From assembly GCA_025359105.1 (NCBI GenBank), contig JANYHK010000120.1, positions 62,001-126,000 on the forward strand: a stretch of DNA of 64,000 bases, written 5' to 3'. The DNA is from Myxococcales bacterium (GTDB lineage Bacteria; Myxococcota_A; Polyangia; Polyangiales; Polyangiaceae). Each line of letters starts with the position of its first letter. Position 1 is the stretch's first letter. A program made the translations under genes and the position numbers. Under the pieces are notes generated by a model that had not been told where the DNA came from, ran no database searches, and saw only the letters and a program-made list of their open reading frames with translations. Shown here piece after piece: positions 34,171 through 42,531 of this stretch.

Positions 34171-35018
34171 GCCCGCCGGAGCACCAGCGCGATCCACTCG
34201 CCCTTCTCGGGCGCCGCGACGAGCTCCATGCCCGGGTAGGCGGCGAGCACGGCGTCTTTTTGCGGCACGAGGATGCCGGACAGGACGAGCAGCCCGCCCG
34301 GGGTGACGTGGGCGGTGAGCTCCGGCGCCATCGGCACCAGCACACCGGCTTCGATGTTGGCGAGGACGAGCGGGTAGGTCCCTGGGATGGCCGCCAGCGC
34401 AGGCGTTCCCGCGTCGAACTGCGCCGCGACGCCGTTGCGCGTCGCGTTCTCCTTGGCGACCTCGATCGCATCGGCGTCGATGTCCGTCGCGCGCGCCTTC
34501 GCTGCGCCGAGCTTGAGCGCGAGGATCGCCAGGATGCCGCTGCCGGTGCCCACGTCGAGCAGCTCCATGCCGGCGTACTCGTCGGCGCGCGCCGCGAGCA
34601 CGCCCGCGACCAGCGACGTCGTCTCGTGCAGCCCCGTCCCGAAGGCGCGGCCCGGCTCGAGCTCGAGGAGCACGCGCGCGTCGCCCTCGTACGGCTCCCA
34701 CGGGGGCCGGATCACGATGCCCGGCGCGATCTCGAACGGGCGAAAGTGCTCCTTCCACGCGTCGCGCCAGGCGTCGCCCACGATCTCCTCGAGACGCGGC
34801 GACAGCGACGCGTCCAGCGCCGCGAGCGCGGCGTCGGCGTCCTCGCGCGTCGCGAAGCTCGCCACCAGCGTGACCTTGCCCGGCGCCCCCTTCGCGAGCG
34901 TGGTCGCGTCGCGCTCCTCGACGCCCTGGGCCCCCAGATCGAAGAGCCGCGAGCTGGTCGCGTCGGACTCTTCTTCCGAGACGTCGACGTGGACGAACGG
35001 AAACCGCGGCTCGCTCAC
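34167..35018 (-). CDS. prmA: Ribosomal protein L11 methyltransferase
   Basis: A 283-residue enzyme with an N-terminal domain (PFVHVDVSEEESDATSSRLFD) and a C-terminal class I SAM methyltransferase core: the AFGTGLHETT loop, LDVGTGSGILAI (motif I), an ATDIDADAI acidic loop and the VLANIEAGVL motif, which corresponds to NPPY-type motif IV in this family. GTG 35018 overlaps the upstream gene's stop (GTGA). It methylates L11 on the ribosome. Confidence 0.95.
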   Translation of the reverse strand: MSEPRFPFVHVDVSEEESDATSSRLFDLGAQGVEERDATTLAKGAPGKVTLVASFATREDADAALAALDASLSPRLEEIVGDAWRDAWKEHFRPFEIAPGIVIRPPWEPYEGDARVLLELEPGRAFGTGLHETTSLVAGVLAARADEYAGMELLDVGTGSGILAILALKLGAAKARATDIDADAIEVAKENATRNGVAAQFDAGTPALAAIPGTYPLVLANIEAGVLVPMAPELTAHVTPGGLLVLSGILVPQKDAVLAAYPGMELVAAPEKGEWIALVLRRA

Positions 35019-35953
35019 CACCGCGCGCCCCAGCGCTGCTCGCCGACGCTCACCGTGACATTGGAGTTGCCGTTCGTCTGCTGACCGGGGCCCGGCGGCG
35101 CCTTGCTGCTCGACTTGAAGACGCCCGCGAGCGCGAGGCCCCCGACGATGGCGGCCGCGCCGAGGACCCCGCCGCCGATCGCGACCGGGAGCACCCAACC
35201 CTTGGAGCCGTCGGGGACCGCGACGCGCAGGGGTGCGGCGGCGTCGCCACGCGAGACGATGGGCAGTCCGCCCCTGTCGAAGCCTTGCAGGTAGTACTCG
35301 ACGAGCGGCGGACTGACCGCCGACGACGGGATCGAGGCGCGCACGCGCAGCCCGTCGAGGTTCGCGTCGCCCTCGATGAACTTCCCCTTCGAGCCGGTGC
35401 GGTAATACATGCGAACGACGGTGACGCGCTTCGCCGGGTCTTCGAGCGTGGCCGTCAGATCGAGCTGGGTGCTCGCTTCGACCTGCGACGGGGAGGCGTG
35501 CTTCATCGAGACCGCCGGCGGAGCCGCCTCGCTCTCCTTCACGAGACCAGGGCGCCCCTCCTCTTCCCACTTGGTCCGGACCGTCGTGAAAAAATCGCGG
35601 AAACGCGGCGACTCGGTCGGCGGGAGCGCGTACGAAGGCTCGATGGAGAGGAGGCCGCGCACGGCGCTCTCGGCCTCGTCCTTGCGGTTCAGCGTGATGT
35701 AGTTGAGCGCGAGCAGGCGGTAGATGTCGATCTTCTGGACCTTGTTGTTGCTCGGCCGCAGGAGCGCGGCGGACAACGTCTGGATCGACTCCTCGTACTG
35801 CTGATCCTCGAAGAGCTGTTGCCCGCGGGCCACCAGGTCTTGCTGCGGCCGTCCCTGCGCGAACGCGGGCGACGCCAGCGGGCCGAGCGGAACGAGCGCA
35901 CCGTTCACGGCGGCGACGAGCGCGAGGGAGGAGAGGAGTCGCCATGCACGCAT
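35015..35953 (-). CDS. TPR-type secreted/membrane protein
   Basis: A 312-residue protein with a signal peptide (cleaved around PAFAQG), a TPR-like helical region (about 35-120, FEDQQYEESIQTLSAALL), a beta domain at 150-235 and a hydrophobic segment near 255-278 followed by a Ser/Lys/Pro-rich tail. It resembles other secreted TPR/PEGA-type proteins of this genome, but it lacks the kinase and lipoprotein neighbours. The ATG at 35953 has a TATAGT box exactly 7 bases upstream and no Shine-Dalgarno, and its stop overlaps prmA. Confidence 0.8.
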   Translation of the reverse strand: MRAWRLLSSLALVAAVNGALVPLGPLASPAFAQGRPQQDLVARGQQLFEDQQYEESIQTLSAALLRPSNNKVQKIDIYRLLALNYITLNRKDEAESAVRGLLSIEPSYALPPTESPRFRDFFTTVRTKWEEEGRPGLVKESEAAPPAVSMKHASPSQVEASTQLDLTATLEDPAKRVTVVRMYYRTGSKGKFIEGDANLDGLRVRASIPSSAVSPPLVEYYLQGFDRGGLPIVSRGDAAAPLRVAVPDGSKGWVLPVAIGGGVLGAAAIVGGLALAGVFKSSSKAPPGPGQQTNGNSNVTVSVGEQRWGARW

Positions 35954-35960
35954 GGCGCGG

Positions 35961-35966
35961 ACTATA
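35961..35966 (-). promoter_or_regulatory. TATAGT -10 box, 7 bases before the ATG at 35953
   Basis: On the minus strand TATAGT is followed by seven bases and the ATG. It differs from the TATAAT consensus at one position, so it is one of the strongest examples in the set. It would drive the TPR-prmA-rsmE operon with a leaderless first cistron. Confidence 0.5.
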
Positions 35967-36212
35967 GCCGAGCAGGAGGGTGTCGGAAAATCGACGTCGA
36001 ACGTCTTGGCGCGACGTGTCGATCACGGAGCGGCCGCGGGACGAAAGCGGCGAGGCCGCAGCCCTGCGCGTCGCCGAAACGCGAGGAACGCCACGACGTT
36101 GCGACCCTTTCGGGAGCGCCGAAGATCGCGCCGGGCTCGCCGGTTCGTCCCGTTGCCACTGCTCTCCGGGAACGATAGGTCGGGTCGTCGTCGTCAATTT
36201 GTGGGTACCCTG

Positions 36213-36614
36213 TCAGTCCCCAACGACGAGCGCGAGCTCTTGCCCCGACTCTTCGACGTCGAGCGGGAAGAGGCGCTGACCGAAGCAGGGCCCGAGGACG
36301 CACAGGCCGTCGGCCCTCCGGTACAAGGCGCCGTGCGAGTGGCACAACAGGTGGACGCCGTCGTCGGCCATCGGGGCTGCGCGCACGCCAGAGGCGAGAC
36401 GAAGGACGTCGCTCGTGTCGAGGGGGACCGGGTTGTGCTGGCACCGATTCGCGTACGCGACGCAGCGCCCTCCGCTCATGCCGACGAACGCGCTTACGGC
36501 GCGCAGCCCGTCCGGCAACCGGACGGAATCGCCCAGCTCGACGCGCACGAAGCGCCCGGCGCGGACCTCACGAGTTTCTTCCTGCGACAGCACCACGCGA
36601 CGGCGTGCGCTCAT
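36213..36614 (-). CDS. Rieske [2Fe-2S] protein
   Basis: A 133-residue protein. The Rieske ligand pairs are visible: CQH (NRCQHNPVPLD) and CHSH (LLCHSHGALYRR), with the following VLGPCFGQ loop. There is no transmembrane helix, so this is a soluble ferredoxin-like Rieske protein such as those attached to oxygenases or nitrite reductase small subunits. No oxygenase gene lies nearby. The ATG at 36614 overlaps the metallophosphoesterase stop (ATGA), showing coupling. Confidence 0.9.
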   Translation of the reverse strand: MSARRRVVLSQEETREVRAGRFVRVELGDSVRLPDGLRAVSAFVGMSGGRCVAYANRCQHNPVPLDTSDVLRLASGVRAAPMADDGVHLLCHSHGALYRRADGLCVLGPCFGQRLFPLDVEESGQELALVVGD

Positions 36615-37339
36615 GCAACGCGCTTCTTGACCCGGCCGACGTGGGGCTCGTAGTAGATGCGCGCCGCCGGCTGGGAGACGAGGAGAAGCCGCCGCGCCTC
36701 GATCGTCCGCGGCACGCGCTGCCCTTCGCGCAGCACCAGCGCCGTGAGTCGACCCCCGTAGACGCACCCCGTATCGAGCCCCGTGGCCCACTTGTGGAGC
36801 TGCAGGCCCTGCGTCGCGTTGTGCCCGAAGACGACGTGAACGGGGCCACCGTACCGCGCGCCCCACAGCACCGGCGGCCCGTGCGACGTCTTCACCGTTC
36901 GCACGTTGAGCAGGACGCTCGGCATCTGGTGCTCGATGGCGACGTTGGGCAAGAGTCCCGCATGGACGACGCGGAGGCCGTGCTCGGGAAGATCGAAATA
37001 GAGCGGCGAAGTCTCGAGCAGCGTCCAGTCGACCGGCCGCAGCGTCCGGGCCACGGTGCGGTGGATGCGACCGAGCGGTTCCTTCGCAATCGCCTTGCCT
37101 CGCATCCACGCGTCGCGCGCGGCGCGCCACGCGATGAGCTTCTCCTCGTGGTTGCCGCGCACGATGACGGCGCCCGTGCGCCGCGCGACGTCGAGCACGC
37201 CGCGCGAGTCGGGGCCTCGCGCGATCAGGTCGCCGACGAAGACGAGGCGGTCGCCCGAAGCGAAACCGATCCTATCGAGGAGCCTGTCCAGCTCGACTCG
37301 GCACCCGTGCACGTCTCCGACGATGACGGTACGACCCAT
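36611..37339 (-). CDS. Metallophosphoesterase (ApaH/PP2A-like)
   Basis: A 242-residue calcineurin-type phosphoesterase. All metal-binding motifs are present: GDVHG (residues 8-12), GDLIARGPDS, GNHEEK, and the C-terminal FGHNATQG and GCVYGG loops. It resembles diadenosine-tetraphosphate hydrolases and PP2A-like phosphatases; a phosphoprotein phosphatase counteracting the kinases here is possible but unproven. It is coupled to the Rieske gene by a 4-base overlap. Confidence 0.9.
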   Translation of the reverse strand: MGRTVIVGDVHGCRVELDRLLDRIGFASGDRLVFVGDLIARGPDSRGVLDVARRTGAVIVRGNHEEKLIAWRAARDAWMRGKAIAKEPLGRIHRTVARTLRPVDWTLLETSPLYFDLPEHGLRVVHAGLLPNVAIEHQMPSVLLNVRTVKTSHGPPVLWGARYGGPVHVVFGHNATQGLQLHKWATGLDTGCVYGGRLTALVLREGQRVPRTIEARRLLLVSQPAARIYYEPHVGRVKKRVA

Positions 37340-37403
37340 TTCGTCTACTGAACAATGGACCAGGATCCCGAGGTCGACAAGCGGAAAATCGCGGCGGATC
37401 GGG

Positions 37404-38666
37404 TCAGTCCAGCTTCGCGCGCTTGGGGATGACGATGATGCCGGCGCTCGTCACCTCGAAGCGGGCCTGGTCGCGCTCCCGGTCGAACCCGATCTCGGCG
37501 CCGGGCGGGATCTCGACGTCCTTGTCCACGATGCACCGCCGCAGGCGCGCGTGGCGGCCGATCCGGACGCGCTCGAAGAGCACGCTCTCCTCGACCTCGC
37601 TGAACGAATTGATGCGGCAGCCGACCGACAGAACGCTCCTGTGGATGCGCCCTCCCGAGATGATGCACCCGTGGCTGACGAGCGAATCGGTCGCGATACC
37701 CACGCGCGCGTGAGCCTCGTCGCGGAAGACGAACTTCGCCGGCGGGTCGTGGGTCACTCCCGTCCGGATCGGCCACCGGGTGTTGTAGAGGTTGAAGCTC
37801 GGCTGGATCTCGATGAGATCCATCTGCGCCTGCCAGTAGGCCTCGAGCGTCCCGACGTCGCGCCAGTAACCGCGCTCCACGACGTCCTCCCCCGGGACGT
37901 CGTTCTTCGCGAAGTCGTAGACCATGACCTTCTTCCCCGCCGCGACCATGCGCGGCAGGATGTCGTGACCGAAGTCGTGCTTGCTCTCCTCGAGGGGCGC
38001 GTCGAAGTTCAGCTCGCGCATGAGCGCTTCGGTGTCGAAGACGTAGTTGCCCATCGAAGCGAGGCACATGTCCGGGTTGCCGGGCATGGGTGGCGGATTT
38101 TCCACCTTCTCGTGGAAGGCGACGACCTGCCCCTTGTCGTCGATCTCGACGACGCCGAAGTCTTGGGCCTCGCCGCGCGGCATCGGAATACAGGCGATGG
38201 TCGCTTCGGCGTCCTCGTGGATGTGCCAGCTGATCATCTGGCGGACGTCCATCTTGTAGATGTGGTCTCCCCCGAAGATCGCGACGTAGTCGGGCTTCTC
38301 GTCCTCGATGACGTGCTGGCACTGGAACACGGCGTCGGCCGAGCCGCGGTACCACTGCTTGCCCGTGCGCTGCTGCGCCGGGATCGTCTCGATGAACTGA
38401 TCGAGGATCGGGGACAGGCGCCACACCCGTGCGATGTGCTCTTCCAGGCTCGCGCTCTTGTACTGCGTGAGCACCTTGATCCGCGCGAGGCCGGAGTTCA
38501 CGAAATTCGAGAGCACGATGTCGATGATGCGGTAGCGCCCACCGAAGGGAACCGCGGGCTTCGCCCGATCGAGGGTCAGAGGATGCAGACGCTTGCCCTC
38601 GCCACCGGCGAGGATCATCACGAGCACCTGGCTCGGATCGAAGTCGGGCAAAATCGGAGGCCGCAT
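37404..38666 (-). CDS. glgC: Glucose-1-phosphate adenylyltransferase
   Basis: A 420-residue enzyme of the right length. The nucleotide-binding signature AGGEGKRLHPLTLDRAKPAV is near residue 18; the catalytic NSG-type loop (SNFVNSGL), the sugar-phosphate segment YWRDVGTLEAYW, and the C-terminal left-handed beta-helix (GCIISGGRIHRSVL) follow. It makes ADP-glucose for glycogen. Start ATG 38666 is fixed by a TATTCT box 7 bases upstream; the reading frame stays open further upstream but has no support. No other glg gene is close. Confidence 0.95.
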   Translation of the reverse strand: MRPPILPDFDPSQVLVMILAGGEGKRLHPLTLDRAKPAVPFGGRYRIIDIVLSNFVNSGLARIKVLTQYKSASLEEHIARVWRLSPILDQFIETIPAQQRTGKQWYRGSADAVFQCQHVIEDEKPDYVAIFGGDHIYKMDVRQMISWHIHEDAEATIACIPMPRGEAQDFGVVEIDDKGQVVAFHEKVENPPPMPGNPDMCLASMGNYVFDTEALMRELNFDAPLEESKHDFGHDILPRMVAAGKKVMVYDFAKNDVPGEDVVERGYWRDVGTLEAYWQAQMDLIEIQPSFNLYNTRWPIRTGVTHDPPAKFVFRDEAHARVGIATDSLVSHGCIISGGRIHRSVLSVGCRINSFSEVEESVLFERVRIGRHARLRRCIVDKDVEIPPGAEIGFDRERDQARFEVTSAGIIVIPKRAKLD

Positions 38667-38673
38667 CGCGGGC

Positions 38674-38679
38674 AGAATA
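38674..38679 (-). promoter_or_regulatory. TATTCT -10-like box, 7 bases before the ATG at 38666
   Basis: On the minus strand TATTCT is followed by seven bases (GCCCGCG) and the glgC ATG, without a Shine-Dalgarno. It fits the leaderless pattern and settles the glgC start. Confidence 0.48.
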
Positions 38680-38769
38680 CGCGCGGTGGCTCGGGATGTG
38701 TAGGTAAGCCGTTCTGCGGCCGGAAAGACGTGCACGACGCCAACACGCCTCAGCAACGTCCCGATGTCG

Positions 38770-38775
38770 TATACT
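38770..38775 (+). promoter_or_regulatory. TATACT -10 box, 8 bases before the GTG at 38784
   Basis: TATACT is followed by eight bases and the GTG of the MobA-like gene. It differs from TATAAT at one position. With glgC transcribed divergently from 38674, the two predicted promoters share a 90-base region. Confidence 0.5.
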
Positions 38776-38783
38776 TCCTGTCA

Positions 38784-39380
38784 GTGAGCACGAAGGTCGC
38801 GATCATCCTGGCTGCAGGTCTCGGTGAACGAATGGGGGGCAGCAAGGCGCTGCTCCGGATTGACGGGCAAGCGCTCGCCGCGCTCCACGTGGCGCGCGCG
38901 CTCGAAGCGGGCTGCGATCGGGCGGTCGTCGTGGCGAGACCAGGCCCCGCGGCGCGCCTCGGCCAGATCCCGCGCGCGACGATCCTCGTGGCCGAGACCG
39001 CCGGGCAGGCCGAGTCGCTGCAGGTCGCGGCGCGCAAGGTCGGCATGCGCGGCGACGTGCGGGTCCTCGTCACCCCGGTCGACTGCCCGCCGGCTTCCGT
39101 CGCGACGCTCCACGCCCTCTTCGCGGCGCTCGACAACGGCGCGAGCGTGGCGACGCCGCACCGCGCGGGCAAAGGAGGCCACCCGGTCGCGTGCACGTCG
39201 GGCGTGCTCGCCCCGTATTCTTCGAAGGATCCTGCCCCTCCGCCGCCCCTGCGCGACGTCCTCGCCAAGCACGAGACCACCCGGACGCGCATCGAGGTGG
39301 ACGATCCGCGCGTGGGCATAGCCCTCGATACCCCCGACGACGTCGTCTCCTTCACGGGGAAGCCGCCCTCGTTCCTCTGA
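38784..39380 (+). CDS. MobA/MocA-like nucleotidyltransferase (molybdenum cofactor)
   Basis: A 198-residue GTP/CTP transferase-like protein. The N-terminal nucleotide-binding motif is IILAAGLGERMGGSKALL, with a downstream VTPVDCPP acidic metal site and HPVACTSG. This is the MobA/MocA (MPT cytidylyltransferase-like) family. Its position upstream of the xanthine dehydrogenase genes suggests that it makes molybdopterin cytosine dinucleotide for that enzyme; this is inference. The GTG start is supported by a TATACT box eight bases before it. Confidence 0.88.
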   Translation: MSTKVAIILAAGLGERMGGSKALLRIDGQALAALHVARALEAGCDRAVVVARPGPAARLGQIPRATILVAETAGQAESLQVAARKVGMRGDVRVLVTPVDCPPASVATLHALFAALDNGASVATPHRAGKGGHPVACTSGVLAPYSSKDPAPPPPLRDVLAKHETTRTRIEVDDPRVGIALDTPDDVVSFTGKPPSFL

Positions 39381-39393
39381 GGGCGCGAGCCTG

Positions 39394-39702
39394 ATGGCGA
39401 TCTGGCACCTGTACCTCGCGCGGTGCGCGGACGGCTCACTCTACTGCGGCATCGCCCGTGACGTTTCCGCCCGCGTGGCGGCGCACGACGCGGGCCGCGG
39501 GGCACGCTACACGCGCGGTCGCGGACCGCTCGTGCTGCTCCTCACGCGTCGATGCCGCGACCGTAGCCAGGCCTTGCGCCTCGAGCTCCTCGTCAAGGCC
39601 CTCCCGCGCGCGGACAAGCTCGCCGCTGCAGCCCGACCGCGCCGGCTCGATCCGCTGGCGAGGGCGGCGCTTTATCCAAAAATGCCGACAAAAACGCGGT
39701 AA
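39394..39702 (+). CDS. GIY-YIG nuclease-family protein
   Basis: A 102-residue protein. The family core is clear: YLARCADGSLYCGIARD for the GIY-YIG strand, then the conserved Arg (VSARVAAHD) and the ARYTRGRGP segment. Small stand-alone GIY-YIG proteins such as YhbQ/UPF0213 have structure-specific DNA endonuclease-like folds, but their roles are mostly unclear. It starts 13 bases after the MobA-like stop and lies 43 bases before the xanthine dehydrogenase operon. Confidence 0.9.
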   Translation: MAIWHLYLARCADGSLYCGIARDVSARVAAHDAGRGARYTRGRGPLVLLLTRRCRDRSQALRLELLVKALPRADKLAAAARPRRLDPLARAALYPKMPTKTR

Positions 39703-39745
39703 CGTCGCCCGCTGAACCGGGACGGGGTTCCAGGAGGAGGCGACC

Positions 39746-42022
39746 GTGACGAGCAGGGTGGACAGGACCGTCGGCAAGAACGTCTCGCGGGTCGACGGCC
39801 ACGCCAAGGTGACCGGCCAGGCCGTCTACGTCGACGATCTCACGACGCCAGGCGCGCTCTTCGGCGGCACGGTTCGAAGCGCCGTCGCCCGCGGGACGCT
39901 GCGCGGGATCCGCAAGGATCCGTCGTTCGACTGGACGGGCATCACCGTCGTCACCGCCGCCGACATCCCTGGCGACAACGTCGTCGCCCTCATCGAGGAC
40001 GACCAGCCGCTCCTCGCGAAGGACGCCATTCGCCACGTCTACGAGCCCGTCGCCCTCGTCGCCTGCGACGATCCGGTGCGCCTGCAGCAGGCCATCGCCG
40101 CGATCACCCTCGACGTCGAGCCCCTCCCGCCCGTGCTGTCGATCGAGGACGCCGAGGCCAAAAAGCAGATCATCTACGGCAAGGACAACGTCCAGAAGCG
40201 CTACGTCATCGAGCACGAGCTCGGCGGCAAGACGATCGACGAGCTCATCCTCGCGTGCGACGTCGTCGTGACCGGGCGCTACGCGGTGCACCACCAGGAG
40301 CAGATGTACATCGAGCCGCAAGGCATGGTGGCGCACTGGCAGGAGGCGGGGGAGGGTGCCGAGGCAGGCGTGGGGGATGGCGTTCACGTCACGGGCTCGC
40401 TCCAGTGCCCCTTCTACGTTCACAAGGCCATGAAGCGCGCGTTCGCGCTCGAGGGCGATCGCGTGCACATCGGGCAGGCGGTGACCGGCGGTGGCTTCGG
40501 CGGCAAGGAGGAGTACCCGAGCATCCTCGCGGCCCACGCGGCGCTCCTCTCCAAGGTCGCTGGCAAGCCCGTGCGCATGATCTACGGCCGGAAAGAGGAC
40601 ATCGAGGCCACGACCAAGCGCCACCCCGCCCGGATCGAGATCACGACGGGGTGCACCAAGGCCGGCGAGCTCGTCGCGCTCAAGGTCGAGTGCGCGATGG
40701 ACGGCGGCGCGTACGTGACGCTCACGCCGGTGGTGCTCTCGCGCGGCATCCTCCACGCCGCGGGGGCCTACAAGTGGAAGCACGCGCGCATCCACGGGTG
40801 GGCCGTCGCCACCAACACGCCGCCGAACGGCGCCTTCCGCGGCTTCGGCGCCCCGCAGACGATCTGGGCGATCGAGCGGCACATGGACCGCATCGCCGAG
40901 AAGCTCGGCAAAGACCCCCTCACACTGCGGCAGCAGAACCTCCTGGCGATCGGCGCCGTCACGGTGACCGGACAGACGCTGACCCAGAGCGTCGGCGTCG
41001 TCGAGTGCATCGAGAAGGCGGTCAAGTCGAGCGACTACTTCGCCAAGCGCGCGGCGTACGCCAAGCCTTCCCCCGCCGCGGGCTCTCGCACCCGCACGCG
41101 GCGCGGCATTGGCGCGGCGGTCTTCATGCACGGCGCCGGCTTCACCGGCAGCGGCGAGCGCCGCCTCAAGGGCAAGGTGCAGGTCGATCTCGAGCCGGGC
41201 GGCCGCCTCCGCGTTCGCAGCGCCTCGACGGACATCGGCCAGGGCACCGAGACGATCTTCCGCCAGATCGCCGCCGACGCCGCCGAGCTGCCGTTCGACA
41301 CGATCGAGATCGAGACGCCGAACACCTCGAACGTCCCCGACAGCGGGCCCACCGTCGCGTCGCGCACGGTCATGGTCGTAGGCTCGATCGTCGGCAAGGG
41401 CGCGAAGATGATCGCCGATCGCGTTCGCGCGAGCGGAACAGGCGATTTCGCGACGCTCGCCGACGCGCTGCTCGCGCGGGAGAAGAAGGTGAGCACGCTC
41501 GTCGAGTACGAGCCGCCGGTGGCCGTCCAGTGGAACGACGACACGTACCGCGGCGACGCGTACCCCTGCTACGCGTGGGCCTGCGACATCGCCGAGGTCG
41601 AGGTCGATCTCGACACATTCGAGACCAAGGTGATCGGCTTCTGGGCGGCGCAGGACATCGGCAAGGCCATCCACCCCATCATGTGCGCCGGCCAGGTGGA
41701 AGGCGGTACGCTGCAAGCCATCGGCTGGGCCCTCTACGAGAACCTCGTCATGAAGGACGGCCACATCCTGAACGCCCGCATGACCAACTACGTCATCCCG
41801 ACGAGCAAGGACGCGCCGCCCTTCACGACGTTCCTCGTCGAGCACCCGTTCTCCGGCGGCCCCAGCGGCGCCAAGGGGGTCGGCGAGCTCCCGATGGACG
41901 GCGGCGCCCCCGCCATCGCGGCCGCCGTCGAGCAAGCCATCGGTGCACTATGCAACGATCTGCCGCTCCTGCCGGAGGACCTCTTCCGCGCCAAGAGCAA
42001 AAGTCAGGTGGCCCGCTCATGA
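39746..42022 (+). CDS. xdhA: Xanthine dehydrogenase, molybdopterin-binding subunit
   Basis: A 758-residue large subunit. Key motifs are GGGFGGKE, the substrate-binding block GAFRGFGAPQ, the QGTET cofactor segment and the active-site Glu in KGVGELPMDGG (Glu714). This matches the XdhA/PucD type that oxidises hypoxanthine and xanthine to urate. The start is the GTG at 39746 with AGGAGG just upstream, a canonical leader. The ATGA overlap with the [2Fe-2S] subunit gene shows the operon. Its substrate is inferred from the surrounding purine catabolic genes. Confidence 0.93.
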   Translation: MTSRVDRTVGKNVSRVDGHAKVTGQAVYVDDLTTPGALFGGTVRSAVARGTLRGIRKDPSFDWTGITVVTAADIPGDNVVALIEDDQPLLAKDAIRHVYEPVALVACDDPVRLQQAIAAITLDVEPLPPVLSIEDAEAKKQIIYGKDNVQKRYVIEHELGGKTIDELILACDVVVTGRYAVHHQEQMYIEPQGMVAHWQEAGEGAEAGVGDGVHVTGSLQCPFYVHKAMKRAFALEGDRVHIGQAVTGGGFGGKEEYPSILAAHAALLSKVAGKPVRMIYGRKEDIEATTKRHPARIEITTGCTKAGELVALKVECAMDGGAYVTLTPVVLSRGILHAAGAYKWKHARIHGWAVATNTPPNGAFRGFGAPQTIWAIERHMDRIAEKLGKDPLTLRQQNLLAIGAVTVTGQTLTQSVGVVECIEKAVKSSDYFAKRAAYAKPSPAAGSRTRTRRGIGAAVFMHGAGFTGSGERRLKGKVQVDLEPGGRLRVRSASTDIGQGTETIFRQIAADAAELPFDTIEIETPNTSNVPDSGPTVASRTVMVVGSIVGKGAKMIADRVRASGTGDFATLADALLAREKKVSTLVEYEPPVAVQWNDDTYRGDAYPCYAWACDIAEVEVDLDTFETKVIGFWAAQDIGKAIHPIMCAGQVEGGTLQAIGWALYENLVMKDGHILNARMTNYVIPTSKDAPPFTTFLVEHPFSGGPSGAKGVGELPMDGGAPAIAAAVEQAIGALCNDLPLLPEDLFRAKSKSQVARS

Positions 42023-42531
42023 TCCGCTTCAAGGTCAACGGAACGGTCCGCGAGACGGACGCTCCCCCCATGGCGCGGCTGCTCGACGTGCTGCGCGTCC
42101 CCCTCGGCCTCACCGGCACGAAGGAAGGCTGCGGCGAGGGTGAGTGCGGCGCGTGCTCCGTCATGCTCGACGGCGTCCCGGTCAACTCCTGCCTCGTCGC
42201 CGTCGGGCAGTGCGAAGGGCGCGAGGTCGTGACCGTCGAGGGCCTCGCCCACGGCGCCGAGCTCACCCCACTGCAGCGCGCGTTCATCGAGGACGGCGGC
42301 GCGCAGTGCGGCATCTGCACGCCCGGAATGCTCGTCGCCGCCGAGGCGCTCCTCCGCCGGAACACGAGCCCCACCGACGACGACGTCCGCGACGCCATCG
42401 CCGGCAACCTGTGCCGCTGCACAGGCTACCAGCGCATCGTCGACTCGATCCAGGCCGCTGCCGCCGCCGTTCGCGCCAAGACGAGCAAGGCAAGCAAGGC
42501 AAGCAAGGCAGGCGGGGAGACCGGAGCATGA
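42019..42531 (+). CDS. xdhC: Xanthine dehydrogenase, [2Fe-2S] subunit
   Basis: A 170-residue protein with the two conserved iron-sulfur binding sets: a plant-type group (GCGEGECGACSVMLDG and NSC) and a second helical group (CGICTPGM and CRCTGY). It passes electrons from molybdopterin to the FAD subunit. ATG 42019 overlaps the large subunit stop. The C-terminus has a short Ser-Lys-Ala repeat encoded by a 9-base tandem repeat at 42484-42510, absent from typical members. The naming follows E. coli XdhABC. Confidence 0.95.
   Translation: MIRFKVNGTVRETDAPPMARLLDVLRVPLGLTGTKEGCGEGECGACSVMLDGVPVNSCLVAVGQCEGREVVTVEGLAHGAELTPLQRAFIEDGGAQCGICTPGMLVAAEALLRRNTSPTDDDVRDAIAGNLCRCTGYQRIVDSIQAAAAAVRAKTSKASKASKAGGETGA
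42484..42510 (+). repeat. Three perfect 9-base tandem repeats (AGCAAGGCA)
   Basis: Three consecutive identical copies of a 9-base unit, in the reading frame of xdhC, encode a Ser-Lys-Ala tripeptide repeat (SKASKASKA) in its tail. The unit length is a multiple of three, so copy-number changes would keep the frame. Confidence 0.85.

Noticed and set aside
33341-34471. Upstream extension of the 511-residue unknown gene through rsmE and into prmA
   Set aside because: It would overlap two clear methyltransferase genes in another frame and is Arg/Ser-rich; the ATG at 33340 is sufficient.
39402-39417. Sigma-54-like TGGCAC promoter
   Set aside because: TGGCAC is followed by the wrong spacing and sequence (no TGC at the -12 position) and lies inside the GIY-YIG gene.
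39593-41935. Long open frame antisense to xdhA, about 780 codons
   Set aside because: It is Arg/Asp/Leu/Val-heavy, has no recognisable domain, and is the typical antisense shadow of a GC-rich gene; the plus-strand protein is clearly xanthine dehydrogenase.
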